From Bosea sp. 29B (GTDB taxonomy: Bacteria; Pseudomonadota; Alphaproteobacteria; Rhizobiales; Beijerinckiaceae): DNA of 64,000 bases. The translations under genes were made by a program, and so were the position numbers. The DNA lies in assembly GCF_902506165.1 (NCBI RefSeq), contig NZ_LR733817.1:5051625-5115624 (forward strand), written 5' to 3'. Every line of letters starts with the position of its first letter. The stretch's first letter is position 1. Below, one piece after another: positions 26,196-34,806 of the stretch. The notes under the pieces were generated by a model, which had not been told where the DNA came from, ran no database searches, and worked only from the letters and a program-made list of their open reading frames with translations.

Positions 26196-27619
26196 ATTCC
26201 GTCCTGAACAAGCTGAAGCTCGTCCCGAACACAATGAAATCCATCCTGAACCGGCTGGCCTGGCGCCGGCGCCTCGAACCCCTGTTCACGGTCGCGAGGC
26301 AATGGCTCCAGCGCACGAGCTTGCCCGCTGCGGGGGATGGCGATTGGCGCGCCCCGGTGCGCAAGGGCTATGTCGTGGTCGGCCTCGCGCTGGGGGCCGG
26401 CGGCCTCTGGTCGGTGACCGCGCGCCTCGACAGCGCCGTGGTGGCGCATGGCAGCATCGTCGTCGAGAGCGATCGCAAGGCCGTGCAGCATCTCGAAGGC
26501 GGGCTCGTCGAGGCGATCGCGGTGCGCGACGGGGCCGACGTCAAGGCTGGCGAAACCCTGCTGCGCCTCGATACGACGCAGGCGGCGGCGCAGCGCAGCG
26601 TGGCGCGGCTGATCGTGCTGCAGGCCCTGGGTGAGGAAGCGCGCTTCACGGCCGAAATCGACCGGCTCGACCGCATCACTTTCCCGAGCGAACTGCTCGA
26701 CACCGCTGAAACAAAGGAGGCACGCCGGGTCATGCTCGACCAGGAGCGCCTGTTCAAGGAACGGCAATCCACGCAGAAGCTGGAGGTCTCGATCCTGAAG
26801 GAGCGGCTGACGCAGTCCGAAAAGCAGTACCAGTCGAACGAAGCGCAGCGCGAGGCCGCGATCGGGCAGGCCGCGAGCATCAACGAGGAGCTCGTCAGCC
26901 TGCGGCCTCTTGCCGACAAGGGCTATGTCGCCGCGACGCGGATCAACCCGCTAAAGCGCTCGCTGACCGAATTGCAGGGTCGCATGGGCTCGCTGGAGGC
27001 CGATCTGGCGCGGCTTTCGGTCGCCAATGACGAGATCAGGCTCCAGATGAGCCAGATCGGCCTGAAAGCCTCCGAAGAAGCCTCGACCAAGCTCGCCGAA
27101 TGCCGGGTCAAGCTCGCCGATGCCCGCGAGAAGCTGCGCATGGCAGAGGATGTGCTGGCGCGCGCGGAAGTCCGTGCGCCGCGGGCCGGGCGGGTGGTGG
27201 CTTCGAAGATCCATACCGTCGGCGCCGTGGTCAAGCCGGGCGAGACTCTGATGGAGATCGTGCCGCAGGACGACGAGCTCATCGTCACTGCCAAGGTCTC
27301 GCCGATGGACGTGAACAACTTGCATCCGGGCATGGCCGCGGAGGTGCGCCTGCCGTCGTTCAAGGGCCGGGCGACGCCGTTCACCGTCGGTGAGGTCAAA
27401 TCCGTCGCGGCGGACGCGCTGCGCGACGATGTCCTGCAGCAGATGGTCTACGAATTGCGCGTCAGCGTCTCGGCCTCGGGCTTCCCGCCCAAGGTCAGGG
27501 CCAAGCTCCGGCCCGGCATGCCGGCCGAGGTCTATGTCCCGACCGGCGAGCGCACTGCCATCGCCTATCTGATGCAGCCGCTGACCGACTCGATGCGGTC
27601 GAGCTTCCGGGAGGAGTGA
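26192..27619 (+). CDS. Type I secretion membrane-fusion protein (HlyD/PrtE family)
   Basis: 475 residues. A short cytoplasmic N-terminus and one membrane segment (about residues 58-76) lead to a biotinyl-lipoyl half-motif (VVAHGSIVVESDRKAVQHLE and GGLVEAIAVRDGADVKAGE). A long coiled-coil hairpin (about 145-290), the second lipoyl half (APRAGRVVASKIHTVGAVV) and a beta-barrel domain (DELIVTAKVSPMDVNNL) follow. This is the periplasmic adaptor linking the inner-membrane ABC exporter to an outer-membrane channel. The ATG overlaps the exporter stop by four bases, which beats the upstream GTG at 26180. Confidence 0.93.
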   Translation: MNSVLNKLKLVPNTMKSILNRLAWRRRLEPLFTVARQWLQRTSLPAAGDGDWRAPVRKGYVVVGLALGAGGLWSVTARLDSAVVAHGSIVVESDRKAVQHLEGGLVEAIAVRDGADVKAGETLLRLDTTQAAAQRSVARLIVLQALGEEARFTAEIDRLDRITFPSELLDTAETKEARRVMLDQERLFKERQSTQKLEVSILKERLTQSEKQYQSNEAQREAAIGQAASINEELVSLRPLADKGYVAATRINPLKRSLTELQGRMGSLEADLARLSVANDEIRLQMSQIGLKASEEASTKLAECRVKLADAREKLRMAEDVLARAEVRAPRAGRVVASKIHTVGAVVKPGETLMEIVPQDDELIVTAKVSPMDVNNLHPGMAAEVRLPSFKGRATPFTVGEVKSVAADALRDDVLQQMVYELRVSVSASGFPPKVRAKLRPGMPAEVYVPTGERTAIAYLMQPLTDSMRSSFREE

Positions 27620-27633
27620 GCGCAGACGGGGTA

Positions 27634-27658
27634 GGGCGATCGGAGGAGCCGATCGCCC
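27634..27658 (+). terminator. Hairpin after the secretion genes
   Basis: Perfect 10-bp arms GGGCGATCGG (27634-27643) and CCGATCGCCC (27649-27658) with a 5-base loop, 14 bases after the HlyD-type stop. No T-run follows, so termination would be weak or Rho-assisted. Confidence 0.5.
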
Positions 27659-27769
27659 GACGATGCGGCAACTTCGCTCGGGAGATCAGCCGAGATGGCC
27701 GCTTGAGCCCGGCGGTTTCTCTTCCAGTATTGCGGCGCGATCAGCAGCCGCTTTCTGGGAGCAGGGCCC

Positions 27770-29167
27770 ATGCCGAAGATCATCCCGGTCGTGATATGCA
27801 CGGGACATGGCGCCGGCCTGTGGCCGATCGCGCGCGAGACGATGCCCAAGCAGTTCATCCCGCTCTTCGGCCGGGACTCAACCTTCCAGCGCACGCTTCG
27901 GCTCCTGTCCGATCCTGGCGTGTTCGACACACCGATCGTGGTTACGAACGCGGAGCAGCGCTTCACCGTCGCCGACCAGTTGCAGGCGATCGGCCTGCGC
28001 GCCGAGATCGTGCTGGAGCCGGCTGGGCGCGGCGCCCATTCCGCCGCGGCGATCGCGGCCGAGCTTGGCTTGGCCCGGAGTGAATCCGCGCTCGTTGGCA
28101 TCTTCCCCGCCGACCATGTCGTGCAGGACGGCAAGCTCTTCGTCGAAACCTGCGCCAGGGCCGCGGCAGTCGCCGCACAGGGTCGTATCGTCGCGATCGG
28201 CATACCTCCATGCTATCCGGCGACCGCGTATGGCTATATCCGCCCGGGAACCGAGATCGCCGAGGGTGTACGCGGGGTCGAGGACGTGGCGGCAAAGCCT
28301 GACGCGGCGCTGGCGGCGCGCTATCTCGCCGACGGCTATCTCTGGAACTCCGGCAATGTCGTCTTCGACGCGGCGACGATGCAGGTGAGGCTCCAGGCGG
28401 CTACCAGGGCGCCGATCGGCAACGGTAAAGCTAACGGGGTCAATCTCGGCATCCGCATGCTCGAAGCCGACGGTTCCGCCGATTTGCCGGCGATCGCGGC
28501 AGAGCCTCAGGTGCTGGAGCAGGCCGATACGGCGGCGGTGATTGCCGGTCATTTCGGCTGGTCGGATGTCGGCAACTGGAGCGCGGTCTGGCAGCTTTCC
28601 GAGAAGGGCGCGCACGGCAACGTCGTCCAGGGACGCGGCTACGTGCTCGATGGCGCGAACAACCTGGTCCGCTCAGAGGATGCGGTCGTCGCCATCGCCG
28701 GGCTGGACGATGTCGCCGTCATCGCGACCCGCGACGCCATCCTGGTGACGTCGAAAGCCAAGGCCGACAAGGTCAAGGACGTCGTCGCGCTGGTCGCGGC
28801 GAACCATGAGCCGGAAGCAGCCAGCCATCGCGAGATCCACCGGCCCTGGGGCAAGTATCTCTCCGTCGATCTCGACGAGCGCCATCAGGTCAAGCGGATC
28901 ACTGTCAAGCCGAACGGCGTGCTCTCCCTGCAGAAGCATCATCACCGCGCCGAGCACTGGGTCGTGGTCCGCGGCACCGCGCAGGTGACTCGCGACCATG
29001 AGACCATCCTCGTGCACGAGAACGAGGCGATCTACCTGCCGATCGGCTGCGTCCATCGCATGGCCAATCCAGGCAAGATCCCGCTCGAGATCATCGAGGT
29101 GCAGGTCGGCTCCTATCTCGGTGAGGACGACATCATCCGCATCGAGGACATCTATCAGCGCTGCTGA
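27770..29167 (+). CDS. Mannose-1-P guanylyltransferase / mannose-6-P isomerase, degenerate first domain
   Basis: 465 residues with the two-domain layout of XanB/AlgA. The C-terminal cupin isomerase part (from about 350) is fully typical: RPWGKY, QVKRITVKP, LSLQKHHHRAEHWVVV, GSYLGEDDIIR. The N-terminal nucleotidyltransferase part is not. The GGxGxRLWP loop is CTGHGAGLWP, with the Arg replaced by Gly. The usual RNTAPA block is RGAHSA, and FVEKP is DVAAKP. PADH, WNSGN and DVGNW remain. It may therefore act only as a phosphomannose isomerase, or have altered nucleotide use. In this locus it would supply mannose phosphates, or GDP-mannose, for the epimerase at 16324. A hairpin before it suggests separate transcription from the secretion genes. 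Confidence 0.85.
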   Translation: MPKIIPVVICTGHGAGLWPIARETMPKQFIPLFGRDSTFQRTLRLLSDPGVFDTPIVVTNAEQRFTVADQLQAIGLRAEIVLEPAGRGAHSAAAIAAELGLARSESALVGIFPADHVVQDGKLFVETCARAAAVAAQGRIVAIGIPPCYPATAYGYIRPGTEIAEGVRGVEDVAAKPDAALAARYLADGYLWNSGNVVFDAATMQVRLQAATRAPIGNGKANGVNLGIRMLEADGSADLPAIAAEPQVLEQADTAAVIAGHFGWSDVGNWSAVWQLSEKGAHGNVVQGRGYVLDGANNLVRSEDAVVAIAGLDDVAVIATRDAILVTSKAKADKVKDVVALVAANHEPEAASHREIHRPWGKYLSVDLDERHQVKRITVKPNGVLSLQKHHHRAEHWVVVRGTAQVTRDHETILVHENEAIYLPIGCVHRMANPGKIPLEIIEVQVGSYLGEDDIIRIEDIYQRC

Positions 29168-29178
29168 AAGCGCCGCAG

Positions 29179-29991
29179 CTACCGCACCTCGTTGACGTAG
29201 ATATGGGCTCGCGTCGTGGCGCGATGCCAGCCGAGGATCGTCGGGATACCGGCCTGGTCGTAGGCGACCTCGTCGATCGTCAGCACCGGATCACCAGCGG
29301 CGAGCGCCAATAGCGCGACGTCCTCCTCGCTTGCGAGGTCGGCGGTGATCTGCTCGCGCATGGCCGAAATCCGGATGCCGTAGCGCTCGAGCAGGTGGAG
29401 GTAGAGCAAAGGCGGCAACTCGGCGATGTCGCGCGGCCAGTCCGGCAGCCGCTCCTGCGCCAGCAGCAGCTTGTCGTGCATCACCGGGTGGCCGTCGGCA
29501 TGGCGGATGCGGTGGACGCTGATCACGCCGCCGGCCTTGATCTGGAGAGCCTCGGCCTGTGCTTGCGTGGCAGGCAGGGCCTCGACACTGAGGAACTGGC
29601 TGGTCGAGCGCACCAGGCTGCCATCGGCCCGGTGGAGGCGAAAATACTGGAAGACGAAGCGCAGGCTGTGATGCGGCGTGCGTCCGGTCACCACCGTCCC
29701 GGTCTTGCGGCGGCGCGTCAGCAGCCCCTCCGCCACCAGATCGGCCATCGCCCGGCGGACCGTGCCGACGGCGATGCCGAAGCCCTGGGCCAGCGAGGTC
29801 TCGCTCGGCAGCACCATGCCGGGCGGCCATTCGCCGACGAGGATCGCCTCCGACATGTGCCGTTTCACGCGCTCATAGAGCGGTGCGGCTTCCCCAGCGC
29901 CGAAATTCGGCAGGGTCGGTGCCGAGGCCCCGGCGCCGTTGCCCGTTCCGGCGGCAGTGGCCGTCGCTTTTTTGGCATTGACAGGAGGCAT
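29179..29991 (-). CDS. GntR family regulator with UTRA (HutC-type) ligand domain
   Basis: About 270 residues. An Ala-rich leader precedes a GntR winged helix (about residues 37-105; PLYERVKRHMSEAI, LPSETSLAQGFGIAVGTVRRAM, LTRRRKTGTVV). A C-terminal UTRA domain (about 115-268) follows, with the family's HRIRHADGHPVMHDKLLL strand. It is divergent from the M20/ABC operon at 30127, so it is probably that operon's ligand-responsive repressor. The start at 29991 leaves a short leader; an in-frame ATG at 30078 would reach into the divergent promoter and is less likely. Confidence 0.87.
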   Translation of the reverse strand: MPPVNAKKATATAAGTGNGAGASAPTLPNFGAGEAAPLYERVKRHMSEAILVGEWPPGMVLPSETSLAQGFGIAVGTVRRAMADLVAEGLLTRRRKTGTVVTGRTPHHSLRFVFQYFRLHRADGSLVRSTSQFLSVEALPATQAQAEALQIKAGGVISVHRIRHADGHPVMHDKLLLAQERLPDWPRDIAELPPLLYLHLLERYGIRISAMREQITADLASEEDVALLALAAGDPVLTIDEVAYDQAGIPTILGWHRATTRAHIYVNEVR

Positions 29992-30010
29992 GCCGATCGT
30001 TCCTATTTCT

Positions 30011-30023
30011 ATATAGTTTATAT
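30011..30023. promoter_or_regulatory. AT-rich dyad in the gntR / M20 divergent region
   Basis: ATATA (30011-30015) and TATAT (30019-30023) flank GTT, 20 bases before the regulator ATG. The 135-base region is otherwise GC-rich. It could be a -10 region, an operator for the adjacent GntR protein, or both. Confidence 0.35.
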
Positions 30024-30126
30024 GAAAGAGAGGTATCCGCAAATGGCGTTGCCAACTGCGGCTTTTCGAGGGTTCCATCGCAGATCACGCTGCCGCTGGA
30101 CAAGCACGGCGTCGTTGGGCTGAGCG

Positions 30127-31452
30127 ATGAGTGAGCCCGCATCCCTGTCGCGTGGTGAAAAGGCGCTGGCCGAGGCCAGCAGCTGGATCGCCGACAATAT
30201 CGAAGGCGCCGTCGCCGAGCTCGGCCGAATGATCGCGGTCGACACCTCGTTCCCGCCGGGCCTGGGCTATGACGGCTTCGCCGGGCTGATGGAGGAACTC
30301 GTCGCACCGCTCGGCTTCGCGACCGAGCGCGTGACCGTGCCCGAGAGCCGGTGGAAGGTGCCGAACGGTCCGGCCGCCGGCCCGCGCACCAACCTGATCG
30401 CCAGCCGCGCCAGTGGCCGGCCGGTCTGCGGCCTCTACTTCCATGTCGACACCGTTCCTGCTGCGGCCGGCTGGGAAAGCAACCCGCTCGTGATGGGACG
30501 CGATGGCGATTGCCTGATCGGACTTGGCGCGGCCGACATGAAGGGCTGCATCGCCGCGATCCTCCTGGCCTTGCGTGCGGCGAGGGCCTGCGGTGTCGCG
30601 CTCGCTTATGACCCCATGTTGCTGTTCTGCACCGATGAGGAGGGCGGCCTTTATCCCGGCATCCGCTATCTCGCCGAGCAGGGGAATCTCCCCGGCCACA
30701 TCCTCAACTTCAATGGCAGCGCCGAGGCGCGGATCTGGGCCGGCTGCTTTGGCCTGTTCAATCTGCTGGTGCGCATCCACGGCCAGGCTGTTCACGCCGG
30801 CGAGGGTAATCGCAAGGGCTCCGGCCTCAACGCGATCGAGGGCGCCCTGCCGCTGCTCAATGCGCTGATGGAGCTGAAGGCACAGATCGCGACCCGGACC
30901 TCCGCCTTACCGCCACCGCCCGGCAAACCGCGGCTTACCGCCCAGCTCAACCTGGCCGCGATCGAGGGCGGCACCGCCGGCGGCCAGGTTCCTGCGCTCC
31001 TCGAACTGACGATCAACCGGCGCTATGCCCCCGAGGAACGCTTCGAGGCGGCGTTGGCCGAGATCGAGGCGGTGATCCACCGCAGCGTCGCCGCCGTGCC
31101 GGGCCTCACAGTCGAGACCGCCTTGGTCGGCCATCTCATGCCGACTGCCGATCCGGCCGGCCCACATTGGCTGCGCTGGCAGGCGGCGATGGGGCAGGGC
31201 TTCGGCTACGCGCCCGAGGATTTCCGGCGCTGGGGCGCGGCGAGTTGCTCCGATTTCGGCTGGGTCCAGCGCGCGACCGGCCAGCAGGAGGTGCTGCTCG
31301 GCGGTCTTGGCCGGCCCGACCGCAACATCCATTCGCCCGGCGAATACACGACGGTGCCTGACATCGTCTCGCTGGCGCAGGCCGTGCTGTCCTATCTCGC
31401 CGCCGATTTCAGGCCCGATCTCAACCCCGACATCCCGCCGTCCCAGAGCTGA
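30127..31452 (+). CDS. M20 family metallo-hydrolase (ArgE/DapE/carboxypeptidase type)
   Basis: 441 residues. The dinuclear-zinc motifs are intact: FHVDTVP (His about 106, Asp 108), GLGAADMKG (bridging Asp about 138) and TDEEGG (Glu-Glu about 171-172). A dimerisation/lid domain sits between, and a C-terminal HSPGE-like segment (IHSPGEY) supplies the last His. It should hydrolyse an N-acyl amino acid or a small peptide in the cytoplasm. First gene of an operon with a Dpp-type transporter and two more amidohydrolases, 11 bases ahead of the binding-protein gene, so it probably acts on the imported compound. Confidence 0.88.
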   Translation: MSEPASLSRGEKALAEASSWIADNIEGAVAELGRMIAVDTSFPPGLGYDGFAGLMEELVAPLGFATERVTVPESRWKVPNGPAAGPRTNLIASRASGRPVCGLYFHVDTVPAAAGWESNPLVMGRDGDCLIGLGAADMKGCIAAILLALRAARACGVALAYDPMLLFCTDEEGGLYPGIRYLAEQGNLPGHILNFNGSAEARIWAGCFGLFNLLVRIHGQAVHAGEGNRKGSGLNAIEGALPLLNALMELKAQIATRTSALPPPPGKPRLTAQLNLAAIEGGTAGGQVPALLELTINRRYAPEERFEAALAEIEAVIHRSVAAVPGLTVETALVGHLMPTADPAGPHWLRWQAAMGQGFGYAPEDFRRWGAASCSDFGWVQRATGQQEVLLGGLGRPDRNIHSPGEYTTVPDIVSLAQAVLSYLAADFRPDLNPDIPPSQS

Positions 31453-31463
31453 AGGAGCGCCCC

Positions 31464-33017
31464 ATGCCGAGCATCCATCGTCGCGATTTCCTCGCCGCTT
31501 CCGCCGCGCTGAGCGGTCTCGCTTTGTCCGGCGTGCCGGCCTTCGCCCAGGCGCCGCGCCGTGGCGGCACGCTGCGCGTCAGCGTCGACCAGGCGGTCGC
31601 CAAGCTCAACCCGCTCGTCACCCGGGTGAACCCGGAATATCTCGTCGCCGAACTGCTCTATTCCGGCCTGACCCGGCTGAAGCCCGACATGAGCGCTGAG
31701 TCGGATCTCGCTGAATCCTGGACGAATTCCGCTGACCTGACCGAATGGACTTTCGCCCTGCGCAAAGGCCTGACCTTCCATGACGGCTCGCCCTGCACCG
31801 CAGCAGACGTCGTCGCGACCTTCGAGGCGATCCTCGACGCCAAGACCGCCTCGCCCGCCCGCCAGAATGTCGGGCCGATCGCCAAGGTCACCGCCAAGGA
31901 CGACGCCACCGTCGTCTTCAACCTGTCGGCGCCGTTCGCCGACCTGCCGGTGACGCTGGCCTACACCAACGCCAAGATCGTGCCGGCCGCCGTGATCAAA
32001 GGCGGGCTAGAGAAGCTCGACCGCCAGGCGGTCGGCACCGGCCCGTTCAAGCTCGTCTCCTTCGAGCCGGAACGCCTGATCGTCGTCGCTCGCAACGAGG
32101 CCTTCTATGACAAGGACCGGCCTTATCTCGACCGGATCGAGGTCGTGATCTACCCGGACGTCAGCGCCGAGGCTTCCGCACTGATCTCGGGCGACACCGA
32201 CCTCATCACCACCACGCCGCCGACCGAGTTCGGGCGCCTGCAGAAGGCGTCGGGCGTCAAGGCGCTGCGCGTGCCCTCGGGCCAGTTCTGCAACGTCAAT
32301 TTCGGCTGCGACCAGAAGCCGTTCAATGACGTGCGCGTGCGCCAGGCGCTGGCGCTCACCGTCGATCGTGCCGCGATGGTCGACTTCGTCACCGAGGGCT
32401 TCGGCTCGGCCGGCAACGACACGCCGCTCAACCCCGCCTATCGCTTCTATGCCGACCTGCCGGCCAAGAAGGCCGACATCGCCAAGGCCAAGGGGCTGCT
32501 CGCCGAGGCCGGCTATCAGAAGGGGCTCGAAGCGACGCTGATCGCCTCCGACCGGCCGGGCCAGCGCACCCAGCTCGCGGTCGCGCTGCGCGAGATGGCC
32601 AAGCCCGCCGGCTTCGACATCAAGGTCGAGACCATGCCGCACGCGACCTATCTCGACCAGGTCTGGAAGAAGGGCTCGTTCTATGTCGGCTTCTACAACA
32701 TGCAGGCGACGGCCGACGCCATCTTCTCGCTGCTCTACACCTCCAACGCCGCTTGGAACGAGACGCGCTGGAACAACGCCGTCTTCGACAAGCTGGTCTT
32801 CGAGGCCAGGGCCACGGTCGACGAGGCCAAGCGCCGCGCGCTCTACGGCGAGGCGCAGAAGCTGATGAACGCCGAGGTGCCCTCGATCATCCCGGCCTTC
32901 TTTGATCTGCTTGGCGCCCAGCGCGACTGGGTCGAGGGCTATCAGCTGCACCCGCGCGGCGCCGTCTTCCGGCTCGACCATGTCTCGCTCGGCGCCAAGG
33001 CGCCGAAGCGCGGCTGA
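31464..33017 (+). CDS. ABC transporter substrate-binding protein (SBP family 5), Tat-exported
   Basis: 517 residues. The N-terminus has a twin-arginine signal (HRRDFLAAS, then a hydrophobic run ending VPAFAQA). The mature part starts RRGGTLRVSVDQAVAKLNPL, typical of family 5 (Dpp/Opp/nickel) binding proteins, and contains AESWTNSADLTEWTFALRKG, RQAVGTGPFKLVSF and VRQALALTVDR. It captures a peptide-like or other amidic solute in the periplasm and hands it to the permeases downstream. Substrate unknown. The M20 and M24-like neighbours point to an amide-containing compound. Confidence 0.92.
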   Translation: MPSIHRRDFLAASAALSGLALSGVPAFAQAPRRGGTLRVSVDQAVAKLNPLVTRVNPEYLVAELLYSGLTRLKPDMSAESDLAESWTNSADLTEWTFALRKGLTFHDGSPCTAADVVATFEAILDAKTASPARQNVGPIAKVTAKDDATVVFNLSAPFADLPVTLAYTNAKIVPAAVIKGGLEKLDRQAVGTGPFKLVSFEPERLIVVARNEAFYDKDRPYLDRIEVVIYPDVSAEASALISGDTDLITTTPPTEFGRLQKASGVKALRVPSGQFCNVNFGCDQKPFNDVRVRQALALTVDRAAMVDFVTEGFGSAGNDTPLNPAYRFYADLPAKKADIAKAKGLLAEAGYQKGLEATLIASDRPGQRTQLAVALREMAKPAGFDIKVETMPHATYLDQVWKKGSFYVGFYNMQATADAIFSLLYTSNAAWNETRWNNAVFDKLVFEARATVDEAKRRALYGEAQKLMNAEVPSIIPAFFDLLGAQRDWVEGYQLHPRGAVFRLDHVSLGAKAPKRG

Positions 33018-33038
33018 GCCGGACGGGATCGCAGCGCC

Positions 33039-33986
33039 GTGTCGCCGGCTTACGTCCTCAAGCGCATCCTGCTGATCGGCTACACGTTGCTCGTCGTGTC
33101 GCTGATCGTCTTCGCGATCACCCAGGTCCTGCCGGCCGATGCGGCTGTGATGATGCTGGGCGAGAATGCGACGCCGGACGCGCTGGCGGCGCTGCGCGCC
33201 AAGATGGGGCTGAACGACCCCATCTGGATGCAGTACCTGCACTGGCTCTCCGGCGTGGTGCGCGGCGATTTCGGCGTCTCGATGCGCACCGGCCAGCCGG
33301 TCGCCCCGGCGATGCTGGAGGCGCTCGGCCGTTCGCTACTGCTCGCTTTGTTCTCGATCACGCTGATGCTGGCGGTGGCGATCCCGCTCGGCATCGTTGC
33401 CGCGGTCAGGCGGGGCAGGGCGGCCGATCTCGGCGTCGGCTTCCTCTCCTATGTCGGCGTCTCCTTGCCAGAGTTCGTCACCGCGACGCTGATCGTGCTG
33501 GTGCTGGCCGACTGGCTGCAATGGCTGCCGGCGACCGGCTACGTGCCGCTGACCGAGGATCCGCTGCGGGGCCTGAAGCACCTCGTCCTGCCGGTGCTGA
33601 CGGTGTCGCTGATCCTGATCGCGCATGTCTCGCGCATGGTGCGCTCCGAGCTCGTCGATGTCTTGCACTCCGACTACATCCGCGCTGCCCGGCTGAAGGG
33701 TCTGTCGAAGCGGCAGGTGCTGTTCAAGCATGCGTTGCGCAATGCGCTGCTGCCGACCATCACCATCGTGGCGCTCGATGTCGGCTATCTGCTCGGCGGC
33801 GTCATCGTGGTTGAGGAAATCTTCGCGCTGCCCGGGATCGGCCGGCAGCTCATCGTCGCGATCCAGGCGCGAGACCTGCCCTCGATCCAGGCCGGGGCGC
33901 TGATCATGGCGACGACCTATGCCATCGCCAATTTCCTCGCCGACATCGCCTATGCCTGGCTCGACCGGAGGATCCAGTATGATTGA
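33039..33986 (+). CDS. ABC transporter permease, DppB type
   Basis: 315 residues starting at GTG. It has about six membrane segments, with the DppB-like opening (YVLKRILLIGYTLLVVSLIVF). Conserved blocks include DPIWMQYLHWLSGVVRGDFG and the cytoplasmic EAA loop (DYIRAARLKGLSKRQVLFKHALRNALLP) that contacts the ATPase. It overlaps the next permease gene by 8 bases. Confidence 0.93.
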   Translation: MSPAYVLKRILLIGYTLLVVSLIVFAITQVLPADAAVMMLGENATPDALAALRAKMGLNDPIWMQYLHWLSGVVRGDFGVSMRTGQPVAPAMLEALGRSLLLALFSITLMLAVAIPLGIVAAVRRGRAADLGVGFLSYVGVSLPEFVTATLIVLVLADWLQWLPATGYVPLTEDPLRGLKHLVLPVLTVSLILIAHVSRMVRSELVDVLHSDYIRAARLKGLSKRQVLFKHALRNALLPTITIVALDVGYLLGGVIVVEEIFALPGIGRQLIVAIQARDLPSIQAGALIMATTYAIANFLADIAYAWLDRRIQYD

Positions 33987-34803
33987 GATCCTCAGGCGCA
34001 TGCTGCGCTCGCCGCAAGGCGCGCTCGGCCTCCTGATCGTCGGGCTGATTCTGCTCGTCGTGATCGCCGGCCCTTGGTTCGCGCCGCAAGATCCCGAGAA
34101 GATGGCGCCCTTGATGCGCTACAAGCCGCCGAGCGCACAGTTCTGGCTCGGCACCGACCAGTATGGCCGCGATATCCTGAGCCGGCTTCTGCACGGCGCC
34201 CGCGCCACAGTTCTGCTTGCCGTGCTGGCGACCGCGCTCGGCACGCTGGTCGGGGCGGTCATCGGCACCGTCTCGGCCTTCCTCGGCGGGCGCAGCGACG
34301 AGGCGATCATGCGCACCGTCGACGCGATCATGTCGATCCCGAGCCTGCTGCTGGCGCTGCTGATCGTGAACCTGCTCGGCAAGAGCAGTCTCAACGCGCT
34401 CTTCGCCATCGCGCTCGCCTTCGCGCCGGGCATGGCGCGCGTCACCCGCTCGGTCGCGCTCTCCGTGCGCAAGCAGGACTATGTCAACGCCGCGATCGCG
34501 CGTGGCGAGAGCGCCGCCTTCATCGTCGGGCGCGAGATGCTGCCCAATGTGATCGCGCCAATCATTGTCGAGATGACGATCCGCGTCGCCTTCGCGGTGA
34601 TGCTGTTCGCGACGCTCTCCTTCCTCGGCCTCGGCGCCCAGCCGCCGGCGTCCGAATGGGGGCTGATGGTCTCGGAAGCCCGGCGCTTCATGCACTTGAG
34701 CCCCTGGATGATCCTGTGGCCGAGCCTTGCGGTCGCGCTGGTCGCGATCGGCTTCAACCTGCTCGGCGACGGCCTGCGCGATGTGCTGAACCCGAGGAGC
34801 TGA
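33979..34803 (+). CDS. ABC transporter permease, DppC type
   Basis: 274 residues. It has the DppC N-terminal motif (one helix followed by FAPQDPEKM), then LGTDQYGRDILSRLLHGAR, the family hallmark, and an EAA loop (DYVNAAIARGESAAFIVGREMLPN). The start at 33979 overlaps the DppB-type gene by 8 bases. It forms the second half of the channel. Confidence 0.93.
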   Translation: MIEILRRMLRSPQGALGLLIVGLILLVVIAGPWFAPQDPEKMAPLMRYKPPSAQFWLGTDQYGRDILSRLLHGARATVLLAVLATALGTLVGAVIGTVSAFLGGRSDEAIMRTVDAIMSIPSLLLALLIVNLLGKSSLNALFAIALAFAPGMARVTRSVALSVRKQDYVNAAIARGESAAFIVGREMLPNVIAPIIVEMTIRVAFAVMLFATLSFLGLGAQPPASEWGLMVSEARRFMHLSPWMILWPSLAVALVAIGFNLLGDGLRDVLNPRS

Positions 34804-34806
34804 GCG

